Shown piece by piece: positions 55,478-63,651 of a stretch of 64,000 bases of DNA. The stretch comes from Pseudomonas taiwanensis (GTDB lineage Bacteria; Pseudomonadota; Gammaproteobacteria; Pseudomonadales; Pseudomonadaceae). The position numbers and the translations under genes were made by a program. A model generated the notes under the pieces. It did no database searches, was not told the DNA's origin, and saw only the letters and a program-made list of their open reading frames with translations. The stretch is taken from positions 434,001 to 498,000 of the forward strand of contig NZ_QJRF01000061.1 of assembly GCF_013393345.1 (NCBI RefSeq). The letters are read 5' to 3'. Position 1 is the stretch's first letter; each line of letters begins with the position of its first letter.

Positions 55478-55554
55478 GGCTACATAGCTCAGTCGGTTAG
55501 AGCGCAGCATTCATAATGCTGATGTCCCAGGTTCAAGTCCCGGTGTAGCCACCA
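55478..55554 (+). tRNA. tRNA-Met (anticodon CAU), elongator type
   Basis: A 77-base cloverleaf: acceptor GGCTACA with TGTAGCC, anticodon loop TTCATAA with CAT at 55512-55514, T-arm with GGTTCAAGTCC and encoded CCA. The overall sequence follows the elongator tRNA-Met of gammaproteobacteria rather than the initiator or tRNA-Ile2. Accessory genes begin directly behind it. Confidence 0.96.
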
Positions 55555-55561
55555 TACAAAT

Positions 55562-55589
55562 CAAAGGGTTAGCGAAAGCTAGCCCTTTG
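55562..55589 (+). terminator. Hairpin terminator after tRNA-Met
   Basis: CAAAGGGTTAGC pairs with GCTAGCCCTTTG (one G.T pair) around GAAA, eight bases after the CCA end. Short T stretches follow. Confidence 0.75.
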
Positions 55590-55640
55590 TGCTTTCTGGG
55601 GTAGTGACTACAAAGTGACTACCCCCTGTCTACATTCCCC

Positions 55641-55931
55641 TCAGTTGCACCACTGCTGCTCACACGGCACACCATCGTTGTTCCCGTCCATCTTCACTCC
55701 AGGGCAATGCTGCAGGAAGTAAGTCGCCTCTTCGCATGAACTCATCTGCGAGCAGTAGGTCCGCCCATCACACGAATAGGTACGAGCAAGCGCGGGCGCA
55801 GACGGCTGGGCGGCAAAGCTGGAAGGTGCAGAATCACTTTCGTAACTGGTGACTGTCTGGCGATCCTAGTGCTTGAAGTAGAACTGCCATGCAGCGAAAC
55901 CGACAGCGAGTATGAGGATGAGCTTCTTCAT
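55641..55931 (-). pseudogene. Excalibur-domain protein interrupted by an in-frame amber codon
   Basis: The reading frame starts ATG with a membrane-anchor or signal helix (KKLILILAVGFAAWQFYF). It meets TAG at 55868-55866 (codon 22) and then continues in frame for 74 more codons. The continuation holds a complete excalibur-type calcium-binding motif: YSCDGRTYCSQM, ATYFLQHCPG and DGNNDGVPCEQQWCN. No frameshift is present, only the stop. It is therefore a one-mutation pseudogene, unless the amber codon is read through. It lies behind tRNA-Met in a lower-GC accessory patch. Confidence 0.8.
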
Positions 55932-55969
55932 ATGGGGGCTTTGAACTTCCGTGTGGTGTGTGAACTAGC

Positions 55970-56275
55970 CTATTCGACCGCTCGCAGCGGCTCTATCTCG
56001 CACTCGATCTCTTCGCCAGTCGCAGCGTAAGTAGTCGCTAAGGCGCACTCAGTCTGCAGGTTCATCCAGAACTGGGCAGTGGTATCGAAGTAGCGACCGA
56101 GTCGGAGGGCCATGTCCGCAGTGATCCCACGACGCTCACACACGATATCGTTCACGGTCGGCGCGGACACATGCAGCGCGCGAGCGAGTGCGGCCGGTGT
56201 GATGCCCAGCGGCTCCAGGAACTCTTCCCGCAGAATCTCTCCAGGATGAATGGGCCGCATGCCATTGATTGTCAT
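55970..56275 (-). CDS. higA: HigA-family antitoxin, without HigB
   Basis: A 101-residue XRE-type antitoxin. NGMRPIHPGEILREEFLEPL and the helix-turn-helix PAALARALHVSAPTVNDIV, then ITADMALRLGRYFDTTAQFW, match HigA of P. aeruginosa, which lies at the same place after ychF (PA4674). GGAGG precedes the ATG at normal spacing. The HigB toxin gene that should lie directly upstream is missing; instead the yoeB stop is 51 bases away on the same strand. Confidence 0.88.
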   Translation of the reverse strand: MTINGMRPIHPGEILREEFLEPLGITPAALARALHVSAPTVNDIVCERRGITADMALRLGRYFDTTAQFWMNLQTECALATTYAATGEEIECEIEPLRAVE

Positions 56276-56326
56276 GGTGCCTCCTCCATAGTGGCTACGC
56301 CCCTCTTTGCTCATCGCTGTTGCCGG

Positions 56327-56587
56327 TCAGTAGTGATAGCGGCACGACAGAATCTCCAGCGCCTCTCCCACTTGCCGATAGACCAGTCGGTTAGTGTCAT
56401 CTATTCGCCTAGACCACCATCCCGACAAGTTCTCTTTCAAGGGTTCAGGCTTGCCGACTCCTTCAAATGGACTTCGACAGCAATCCTTGATGAGCAGGTT
56501 GATGCGCTTCAGCGTCTTCTTGTCCTGGCCCTGCCAGTACTCATAGTCAGCCCATGCCTCAAGCGACCAAACGAGGCGGCTTGTCAT
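56327..56587 (-). CDS. yoeB: YoeB/Txe-family ribosome-dependent mRNA endonuclease toxin
   Basis: An 86-residue RelE-fold toxin. The pattern LVWSLEAWADYEYWQGQDKK, then the basic catalytic region RRIDDTNRLVYRQ and the C terminus SCRYHY match YoeB. The start overlaps the yefM stop (TGATG), so the toxin is translated after its antitoxin. All the usual catalytic positions (Glu, Arg, terminal His-Tyr) appear present, so it should be active. Confidence 0.92.
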   Translation of the reverse strand: MTSRLVWSLEAWADYEYWQGQDKKTLKRINLLIKDCCRSPFEGVGKPEPLKENLSGWWSRRIDDTNRLVYRQVGEALEILSCRYHY

Positions 56588-56952
56588 CAACGAGCTGCCT
56601 TTCCTGGTTTCGCAGCTGTAGCCCGCGCTTTCTTCGTTTCAGGCTTGGCTGATCCAGCGGTCGACGGACTGCCTGCAATCTTGCGAGGAGGTGGCTCTTC
56701 GTCCTCCATCAACCCCCGCACTACCGTTTTGCCGGATTCCATTTGAGCCAGAGAGCGCGCCAGGTGAGCGGCGTTAGCCGGCGATTTCAGCAGATGGACG
56801 GTTTCCATCAGGCTGTTGAAGCTATCGAGGGAAAGCAGCACGGCGTCTGGCGCATCGCGGCGAGAAATCACGGTGAAGTCTGAGTCGTTTACGACGTCAT
56901 CGATGACTTTCTTCAGATTGTTGCGGGCATCAGAGAAATTGACCACGCGCAT
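56587..56952 (-). CDS. yefM: YefM/Phd-family antitoxin with extended basic C-terminal tail
   Basis: A 121-residue antitoxin. The first 85 residues are a normal YefM: RVVNFSDARNNLKKVIDDVV, then FTVISRRDAPDAVLLSLDSF and LLKSPANAAHLARSLAQ. After the toxin-binding part comes an unusual tail of about 35 residues rich in Lys, Ala, Pro, Ser and Thr (from about residue 86 to the end at PGKAAR). GAGGT precedes the ATG. It forms a coupled pair with yoeB and probably also drives the solitary higA. Confidence 0.88.
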   Translation of the reverse strand: MRVVNFSDARNNLKKVIDDVVNDSDFTVISRRDAPDAVLLSLDSFNSLMETVHLLKSPANAAHLARSLAQMESGKTVVRGLMEDEEPPPRKIAGSPSTAGSAKPETKKARATAAKPGKAAR

Positions 56953-56974
56953 GGCGGTACCTCATGTGCAATTT

Positions 56975-56985
56975 ACTGTACAAGT
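56975..56985. promoter_or_regulatory. YefM operator core TGTACA
   Basis: TGTACA at 56977-56982, flanked by near-symmetric AC and AGT, 25 bases before the yefM start codon and next to a -10-like TATAGA on the minus strand. E. coli YefM recognises palindromes with a TGTACA core, so this is the likely autorepression site. Only one clear copy is visible. Confidence 0.5.
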
Positions 56986-57005
56986 CTATAGCTCATGAAT
57001 GCTGG

Positions 57006-57065
57006 CTAGCAACTCACTGCAACCGTCAATACCTCAGACAACACATTGGTATCGAGCAGGATCAT
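57006..57065 (-). pseudogene. Truncated FitB/VapC PIN-domain toxin
   Basis: The start overlaps the FitA stop (ATGA), exactly as in intact fitAB operons. The product MILLDTNVLSEV is the standard PIN-domain start with the first catalytic Asp, but the frame then leaves the family sequence and stops after 19 codons. The rest of the toxin gene is missing; the yefM promoter begins where it should continue. It is a toxin remnant cut by deletion or insertion. Confidence 0.8.
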
Positions 57066-57307
57066 TCATCAAAGTCCGCTGCACGGGCCTTGGTCTTGCG
57101 GGCGGGTAGTTCGACATCAACGCCACCCACAGCAGCAAAGCGGCTATGAATCCGGGAGCCCATTCCACTGGGCTTGTCCTGTCTCGCAAGCGCTTCAGCG
57201 AGGATCACCTTCACCTCCTCTTCCATCGACCGGCCATGACTGGCCGCAACGACGCGAAGCCGAGCCCTGAGATCGTCATCCAGGTTGCGAATCGTAATGC
57301 TGGCCAT
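57062..57307 (-). CDS. FitA/VapB-like ribbon-helix-helix antitoxin
   Basis: An 81-residue antitoxin. The N terminus ASITIRNLDDDLRARLRVVA and GRSMEEEVKVILAEAL form a ribbon-helix-helix DNA-binding fold like FitA. The C-terminal part would wrap a PIN toxin. GGAGG precedes the ATG. The partner toxin is reduced to 19 codons, so this is an antitoxin without toxin; it may still act as a DNA-binding repressor. Confidence 0.85.
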   Translation of the reverse strand: MASITIRNLDDDLRARLRVVAASHGRSMEEEVKVILAEALARQDKPSGMGSRIHSRFAAVGGVDVELPARKTKARAADFDE

Positions 57308-57521
57308 GGAACCTCCGGTGAAATCATTGCAATCGCTGGAATAATATTGGGACGTTACCGCCCTCCGCTAACCGTGCTGGATGATCCGCTACTGGAAGGT
57401 GAATCAAAACGTCAGAACCCACGAACGCCTTAGTAGGAGTTATCCGATTCGCTCTAGCCTGCATAGACCGCTCTCACCCTTCGTGATGACCTTGCGCGGT
57501 CGTCCATGCGAGGCAATCCAC

Positions 57522-57749
57522 ATGCAGATTCATGTTGGCGAACGCAGGGAAGGTGACGTGCTTACGCTGAGGGTGCTGGAAGGAGTCAGCGAATCAGCGT
57601 TGATGGAGATGTTGAAGGCGGAGGGGATCGAGATTGTGGTTGGGCCGATTGTGAATGGCTCGGCGCGACTCGAGGTTCGGGCGCCTAAACGGATGTTGGT
57701 TCTGGTAGAGAAGGCTCTGCCTGGGCCACCGGAACTTGATTCCGGGTGA
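57522..57749 (+). CDS. Small hypothetical protein
   Basis: A 75-residue protein starting at an ATG with GAGG eight bases upstream. It has a beta-alpha-beta look: MQIHVGERREGDVLTLRVLE, ALMEMLKAEGIEIVVGPIV, RLEVRAPKRMLVLV. The frame is open further upstream, but that part has a different composition. I do not recognise a family. A good terminator follows. The 214 bases before it (57308-57521) contain no gene that I can support. Confidence 0.5.
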   Translation: MQIHVGERREGDVLTLRVLEGVSESALMEMLKAEGIEIVVGPIVNGSARLEVRAPKRMLVLVEKALPGPPELDSG

Positions 57750-57755
57750 ATGTGG

Positions 57756-57778
57756 AAACCCCGCTTTGGCGGGGTTTT
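57756..57778 (+). terminator. Terminator after the small hypothetical gene
   Basis: AAACCCCGC and GCGGGGTTT pair around TTTG, six bases after the stop, with TTTTCT following. Confidence 0.88.
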
Positions 57779-57820
57779 CTATTTGTGGAAGCTGAAGTCT
57801 GTGCGGGGTTATCGCCCTCG

Positions 57821-57853
57821 CCCCCGGCCCCTCTCCCTGAAGAGAGAGGGGAG
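57821..57853. repeat. Single CCCTCTCCCT-type dispersed palindrome
   Basis: CCCCTCTCCCTGAAGAGAGAGGGGAG, preceded by CCCCCGG, is the same family as the pair near 9924-10084. It sits just beyond the stop of the dehydrogenase gene. Confidence 0.65.
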
Positions 57854-57861
57854 CAAAAGCA

Positions 57862-58860
57862 TTAGAGCGCAGCCAGAATGCCCTGTCCTACTACCCGGGT
57901 GGTGTCGAAGCCGAAGTCTGCCTTGCCTTCCTCGCGCAGGAAGTTTTCCACAGCGGTTTCCAGGCGATTGGCCAGGGCGGGTTTCTGCCAGTGGTAGCGG
58001 AGTAGCAGAGCCGCACTGAGGATGGCAGCAATGGGGTTGGCGCGACCGCTGCCGACGATGTCGGGAGCGCTGCCGTGGACGGGTTCAGCCAGGGCGATGC
58101 CGTTGCCCCAGTTGAGGGAAGGCGCCAGGCCCAGGCCGCCGCTCCAGTGGCAGGCAAGGTCGGAGAGGATGTCGCCGAAAAGGTTGCTGGTGACGATCAG
58201 GTCGAAGGCTTCGGGTTGCTCCACCAGTTGCAGCGCGGCGAGATCGACCAGGCGTTCGTCGAGTTCGGCGGCCCACCCCTCCCCTTCCAGCACTTCGCGG
58301 CAGGTGTCGCGGAACAGGCCGCAGGTCACGGGTAGGACGTTGGTTTTGTGGACCAGGGTGATGCGCCTTGCCTTGCGGGCCTTGGCTACTTCCAGTGCGC
58401 GGCGGGCCAGGGCTTCGGTGGCATCGCGGCTGATGACCCGTTCGGCGATGGCGACGCCTTCGGATTCCCAATGCTCGCGGCCGCTGTAGAGGCCTTCGCT
58501 GTTCTCTCGGAGAATCATCAGGTCGACGCCCGGCCGGGGCGAGACACAGGGCCAACTGCGCACTGGGCGCAGGTTGGTGTTGAGTTTCAGACCCTGGCGC
58601 AGTTGCAGGATGGCGCTGCGGTAACCGGGCACACGCTGGCCTGTGGGAGAGGAGACCGCACCGAAAATACCGGCGCCGCAGTCACGCATCGTCTGGAAGG
58701 TGGCCTCGGGAACCGCATTGCCGTGGCGCTGGAAGCAGCTCCAGCCGGCCTCCGCTTCCACGGTTTGGAGGTCCGGAAGGAGTTTTTCCAGCAGCTCGAC
58801 CGCCACAGGCACCACTTCGTGTCCGATGCCATCCCCGGGGATGACGACTAGTTTGTGCAT
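57862..58860 (-). CDS. Isocitrate/isopropylmalate-family dehydrogenase
   Basis: A 332-residue NAD(P)-dependent beta-decarboxylating dehydrogenase. HKLVVIPGDGIGHEVVPVAV starts the family fold; the substrate-site region is LRENSEGLYSGREHWES; VHKTNVLPVTCGLFRD holds the catalytic Lys; VTSNLFGDILSDLA and EPVHGSAPDIVGSGRANP bind metal and cofactor. The segment resembles tartrate/homoisocitrate-type enzymes more than housekeeping LeuB (usually about 360 residues). The EamA transporter gene lies four bases upstream in the same unit, so uptake or export of a related acid is plausible. The substrate is unproven. Confidence 0.85.
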   Translation of the reverse strand: MHKLVVIPGDGIGHEVVPVAVELLEKLLPDLQTVEAEAGWSCFQRHGNAVPEATFQTMRDCGAGIFGAVSSPTGQRVPGYRSAILQLRQGLKLNTNLRPVRSWPCVSPRPGVDLMILRENSEGLYSGREHWESEGVAIAERVISRDATEALARRALEVAKARKARRITLVHKTNVLPVTCGLFRDTCREVLEGEGWAAELDERLVDLAALQLVEQPEAFDLIVTSNLFGDILSDLACHWSGGLGLAPSLNWGNGIALAEPVHGSAPDIVGSGRANPIAAILSAALLLRYHWQKPALANRLETAVENFLREEGKADFGFDTTRVVGQGILAAL

Positions 58861-58864
58861 GGAC

Positions 58865-59776
58865 TCACCTCAGCGAGGGGCGCGTCGCCAACAACAGGCC
58901 GGAGAAGATCATCGCCCCACCCAGCCAATGGTAGGCCTGCAGGCCCTCGCCCAACAGCAGGTAGCCGAGCAGCGCGGTGAACACCGGCATCAGGTAGTTG
59001 GTGAGCACAGCCTTGGCCACGCCCAGTACGCGAATACCCTGGTTCCACAAAAGATAGGCCAGGAGAGAGGCGCAGACACCTGTGTAGCCAATGGCGGCGA
59101 AGTTTTCGACAGACAGTTCGAAGCGCTGCCCGCTGGCCAGCTCCAGCAAGTAGAACGGCAGCAGCACAGGCACCCCGCATCCCACCAGCGCTCCCAGCAG
59201 CACCAGCGGCGGCAGCTTGAAGTAGTGGTTCCAGCGGCGCAGCAACAGGGTGTAGAGGGCCCAGTCCACTACGGCAAGCAGCATGATGAGGTCGCCCGGG
59301 TTGAACGACAGCGCGGCCAATTGCGCCAGGCGGCCCTGGGCGATCAGCACCAGCAGCCCGCTGGTCGCTACCGCCATGCCAAGCCAGGCGCGCCGTGGCG
59401 GCCATTCATTGAGCAGCACACCAGCCCCGATGAAGGTGGCCAGCGGTAGGCAGGTATTGAGCAGGGTAAGGTTGATGGCCACGGTAGTGCGCGCGGCGAA
59501 GTAGAGCAGCACGCTGTAGGTGCTGATCCCCAGCACGGCCACTACCAGCAGGCGCCAGCCGGCATGACGCAGCGCGCTGCGATGCTCCCACATGGGCCGT
59601 GCAACGAAGGGCAACAGGATGGCCAGCGCCAGCGTCCAGCGCCAGAAGGCCAGGGTGAAGGGTGGAATGGCATCGTGGAAAGCGCGGGCTACCAGGGCGT
59701 TGCCCGCCCAGAATACGCTGGCCACGAGCAGGCCGAGCCAGGCCAGGCCAACGGCCCGGCTGTTGTATTGCGTCAT
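58865..59776 (-). CDS. EamA-family (DMT) transporter
   Basis: A 303-residue membrane protein with ten helices in two EamA repeats. LGLLVASVFWAGNALVARAF opens the first, with FWRWTLALAILLPFVARP; the second repeat ends LGYLLLGEGLQAYHWLGGAM. Substrates of this family are metabolites such as amino acids and are rarely predictable. It lies three bases downstream of the carbonic anhydrase gene and four bases before the dehydrogenase gene, so the three may be co-transcribed. Confidence 0.88.
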   Translation of the reverse strand: MTQYNSRAVGLAWLGLLVASVFWAGNALVARAFHDAIPPFTLAFWRWTLALAILLPFVARPMWEHRSALRHAGWRLLVVAVLGISTYSVLLYFAARTTVAINLTLLNTCLPLATFIGAGVLLNEWPPRRAWLGMAVATSGLLVLIAQGRLAQLAALSFNPGDLIMLLAVVDWALYTLLLRRWNHYFKLPPLVLLGALVGCGVPVLLPFYLLELASGQRFELSVENFAAIGYTGVCASLLAYLLWNQGIRVLGVAKAVLTNYLMPVFTALLGYLLLGEGLQAYHWLGGAMIFSGLLLATRPSLR

Positions 59777-59779
59777 GGT

Positions 59780-60424
59780 TCAGTTCTGTCCGAGTGGGCG
59801 CAGGCGGTACTGCGGCGGCAGTTGTTCCATGCCGCTGACGGTGACGTTGAGGTTTTTCCAGATGCCGTCCTTGATGCCGTAGATGCAGCCGTGGACGGAG
59901 AGCTCCTGGCCGCGGTGCCAGGCGTTCTGGACGATGGTGGTGTGGCTGACGTTGGCCACCTGCTGGATGACGTTCAGCTCGCAGAGGCGGTCGACGCGCT
60001 CCTCTTCGGTGGCGAAGGTGGCGAGGTGCTCGCGCTGGTCGTAGTAGAGATCGCGGATGGTACGCAGCCAGCCATCGATCAGGCCGTACTGGGTGTCACG
60101 CATGGCGGCGCGGACGCCACCGCAGCCGTAGTGGCCAGTGACCAGGATGTGCCGCACCTTGAGCACGTCCACGGCGTACTGGATGACCGACAGGCAGTTG
60201 AGGTCGGTGTGCAGCACGACGTTGGCCACGTTGCGGTGGACAAAGAGGTCGCCGGGCAGCATGCCGACGATTTCGTTGGCCGGTACGCGGGCATCCGAGC
60301 AGCCAATCCAGAGGTATTCCGGCACCTGCTGCTTGGCCAGCTTGGCAAAGAAGTCCGGGTCTTGCTGTTTGATCTTCTCGGCCCAGCGCGCGTTGTTGTC
60401 GATCAGCTGTTGCAGGTCGCTCAT
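59780..60424 (-). CDS. can: Beta-class carbonic anhydrase
   Basis: A 214-residue zinc enzyme that interconverts CO2 and bicarbonate. The zinc ligands are Cys42 and Asp44 with Arg46 (WIGCSDARVPAN), His98 and Cys101 (LVTGHYGCGG). Length and motifs match the P. aeruginosa PA4676 enzyme in the same position. It is the first of a tight unit with the EamA and dehydrogenase genes. Confidence 0.95.
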   Translation of the reverse strand: MSDLQQLIDNNARWAEKIKQQDPDFFAKLAKQQVPEYLWIGCSDARVPANEIVGMLPGDLFVHRNVANVVLHTDLNCLSVIQYAVDVLKVRHILVTGHYGCGGVRAAMRDTQYGLIDGWLRTIRDLYYDQREHLATFATEEERVDRLCELNVIQQVANVSHTTIVQNAWHRGQELSVHGCIYGIKDGIWKNLNVTVSGMEQLPPQYRLRPLGQN

Positions 60425-60495
60425 GCGTCTTCTCCTCTTCTGGCTGGCGGCACCTTACGGAGCACCGGGAGCTTTGGCAATGGCCTGCGCGGGGC

Positions 60496-60948
60496 TCAAT
60501 CGATCAGCGTGCAGGCCATGACCAGGGCGTCTTCGCGGCCACCCACGGCGGGGTAGTAATCGCGGCGACGGCCGATTTCGTTGAAGCCGTAGCGCTCATA
60601 TAGGCGGTAGGCGGACTGGTTGCTGGCGCGCACTTCAAGGAAGCATTCGCCGGCCTGCAGCTCGCGGGCGCGCTCCATCAGGCGCTCAAGCAAACGCAGC
60701 CCCAGGCCGCGGCCCTGGCTTTCCGGCTTGACGGTGATATTCAGCAGGTGGGCCTCGTCGAGGATGACGTTGATCACGCCGTGGCCGACCTGCTGATCGC
60801 CGTCGAACATCAGCCAGCAATCGTAGGATTTGAGGCTGTCGTTGAAGATGCCGCGGGTCCACGGGTGGCTGAAGGCGGCGTATTCGATTTTCAGGACTGC
60901 ATCGAGGTCCGCCTCGGTCATCGGGCGGAAGGAAACGGCATCGGTCAT
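60496..60948 (-). CDS. rimI: Ribosomal protein S18-alanine N-acetyltransferase
   Basis: A 150-residue GNAT acetyltransferase that acetylates the N terminus of ribosomal protein S18. The acetyl-CoA loop is VKPESQGRGLGLRLLERLM and ECFLEVRASNQSAYRLYERYGF is the typical RimI end. Its start overlaps the stop of the preceding gene (ATGA). Confidence 0.93.
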   Translation of the reverse strand: MTDAVSFRPMTEADLDAVLKIEYAAFSHPWTRGIFNDSLKSYDCWLMFDGDQQVGHGVINVILDEAHLLNITVKPESQGRGLGLRLLERLMERARELQAGECFLEVRASNQSAYRLYERYGFNEIGRRRDYYPAVGGREDALVMACTLID

Positions 60949-61744
60949 TCAGTGTGCTTCCAGCGGCGCATCACACGGCGCATGGCTTGCCAGAGTTCGC
61001 CCTTGCGTTCGGGCTCGTCCATCAACAGTTCCAGGCCAGGCAGTGCCCAGGCCGCGCCGAGGCCTTCGACCTGCAGTTCTCGGTCGAACGCAGTGGCGTC
61101 GGCTTCACCGGCAAATCGGATTGCCGGCAAGCCCACGAGCCAGAGGCAGGCACATTCGCCCTGCTCTTCCATGCGCACGCCGACGAAGCCCTGGATGAAG
61201 TCGCGGGCGGCATCGGGGCCCTGGTCCATGTTGCCGCGGCTGAGCAACGGCCAGCGCACGGGCTCGCCGAGGATCTGCGGGCTATCCGGCAGGCCGGCGG
61301 CGCGCAACAGGTCCTTCAGCAGCAGGTACGCCGGGTCGCGGCTCTGGAAGGGCTCGCCGGTGGGCAATTCCACCAGCAGCAGGCAGTTGGCGGCACGCAG
61401 CAGCTGCAGGGAGAAGCGTGGCGGCGGCAGCACCTCTGCCTTGGCCGGCGCGGTTTCGGCTTCGGCGGCAGCTTCGGGTTCGGGCTGCACCGTCGGACGC
61501 GGCGTGCTGCCAGGACGGGGTACCTCGATCTTGGCGCGCACCGGCGTCGCCGCCGGGCGGGCTTCCGCTGCGGGGGTTGCGGGTTTTACATCAGCGACCG
61601 GAGCCGGTGTGTCCTCGAGGGGAACTTCCGGGGCCGGTGCGAGCAATTCGGGATTGGAGGGCGCGGCGAAGGGCAATGCCGTGCGAGGTAGCCAGGTGGC
61701 TACCTGCATGGCATCGAGATACGCGCGACGACGGTGTTCTGTGA

Positions 61745-61748
<4 letters not shown>
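60945..61748 (-). CDS. Putative DNA polymerase III psi subunit (PA4679-like)
   Basis: A 267-residue protein directly before rimI, the place of holD (psi) in E. coli. The N terminus [20 protein letters not shown] is followed by a Pro/Ala-rich linker of about 90 residues and a C-terminal globular domain ([20 protein letters not shown], then SQPF-like region replaced by [19 protein letters not shown]). PA4679, its counterpart, was reported as the cryptic pseudomonad psi subunit, as far as I recall. Both ends overlap neighbours by four bases: leuA upstream and rimI downstream. Confidence 0.7.
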
Positions 61749-63295
<1,547 letters not shown>

Positions 63296-63454
63296 GGGCT
63301 CGCTCCTCACGGCCCCACCGTGCGTGCGGCCGGGGCTCAGGCTGATGGTGCCGGACTGCTTGTGGCGACGGCACCCGATCAGGGAATTGTGGCGTGAAAA
63401 GTGGGAGGCGGAAAGGTCGGCGGGCGGGTGGATTTCTACGCGGAAGCATCCCTT

Positions 63455-63632
63455 GTAGGAGCGAATTCATTCGCGAAAGGAGTGCGAAGCGCTCCCATCG
63501 GGCAAGAGCAGGACTGCGTCCTGCAATCGCGAATGAATTCGCTCCCACAAAACGGTTGGGCTCCCGGTGATTCTTGTGGGCATCCACAGGCCGAACCTGC
63601 GGTCCGGTCAGCGAATGAATTCGCCCCCACAG
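63455..63632. repeat. Three REP-like units of the GCGAATTCATTCGC subtype
   Basis: GTAGGAGCGAATTCATTCGCGAA at 63455-63477, then inverted copies at about 63527-63550 (TCGCGAATGAATTCGCTCCC) and 63610-63632 (GCGAATGAATTCGCCCCCAC). The stem is AT-rich compared with the GAGCTTGCTC subtype at 12161. They fill the 356-base gap between the leuA start and the last gene, a region with no other feature apart from the leuA promoter. Confidence 0.85.
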
Positions 63633-63651
63633 AAAAGCGGCGCCCTCCTCC

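Noticed and set aside
56276-56326. Remnant of higB between yoeB and higA
   Set aside because: Translated in all three minus frames this stretch shows nothing like the HigB C terminus; it is too short for a gene.
56977-56982. Fourth LitR-type operator
   Set aside because: It has TGTACA but no partner TGTACA 12 bases away; its place before yefM fits a YefM site better.
55555-57521. Integrated prophage or island with att sites at tRNA-Met
   Set aside because: No integrase, no phage gene and no second copy of the tRNA 3' end were found; only an eroded accessory patch is supported.
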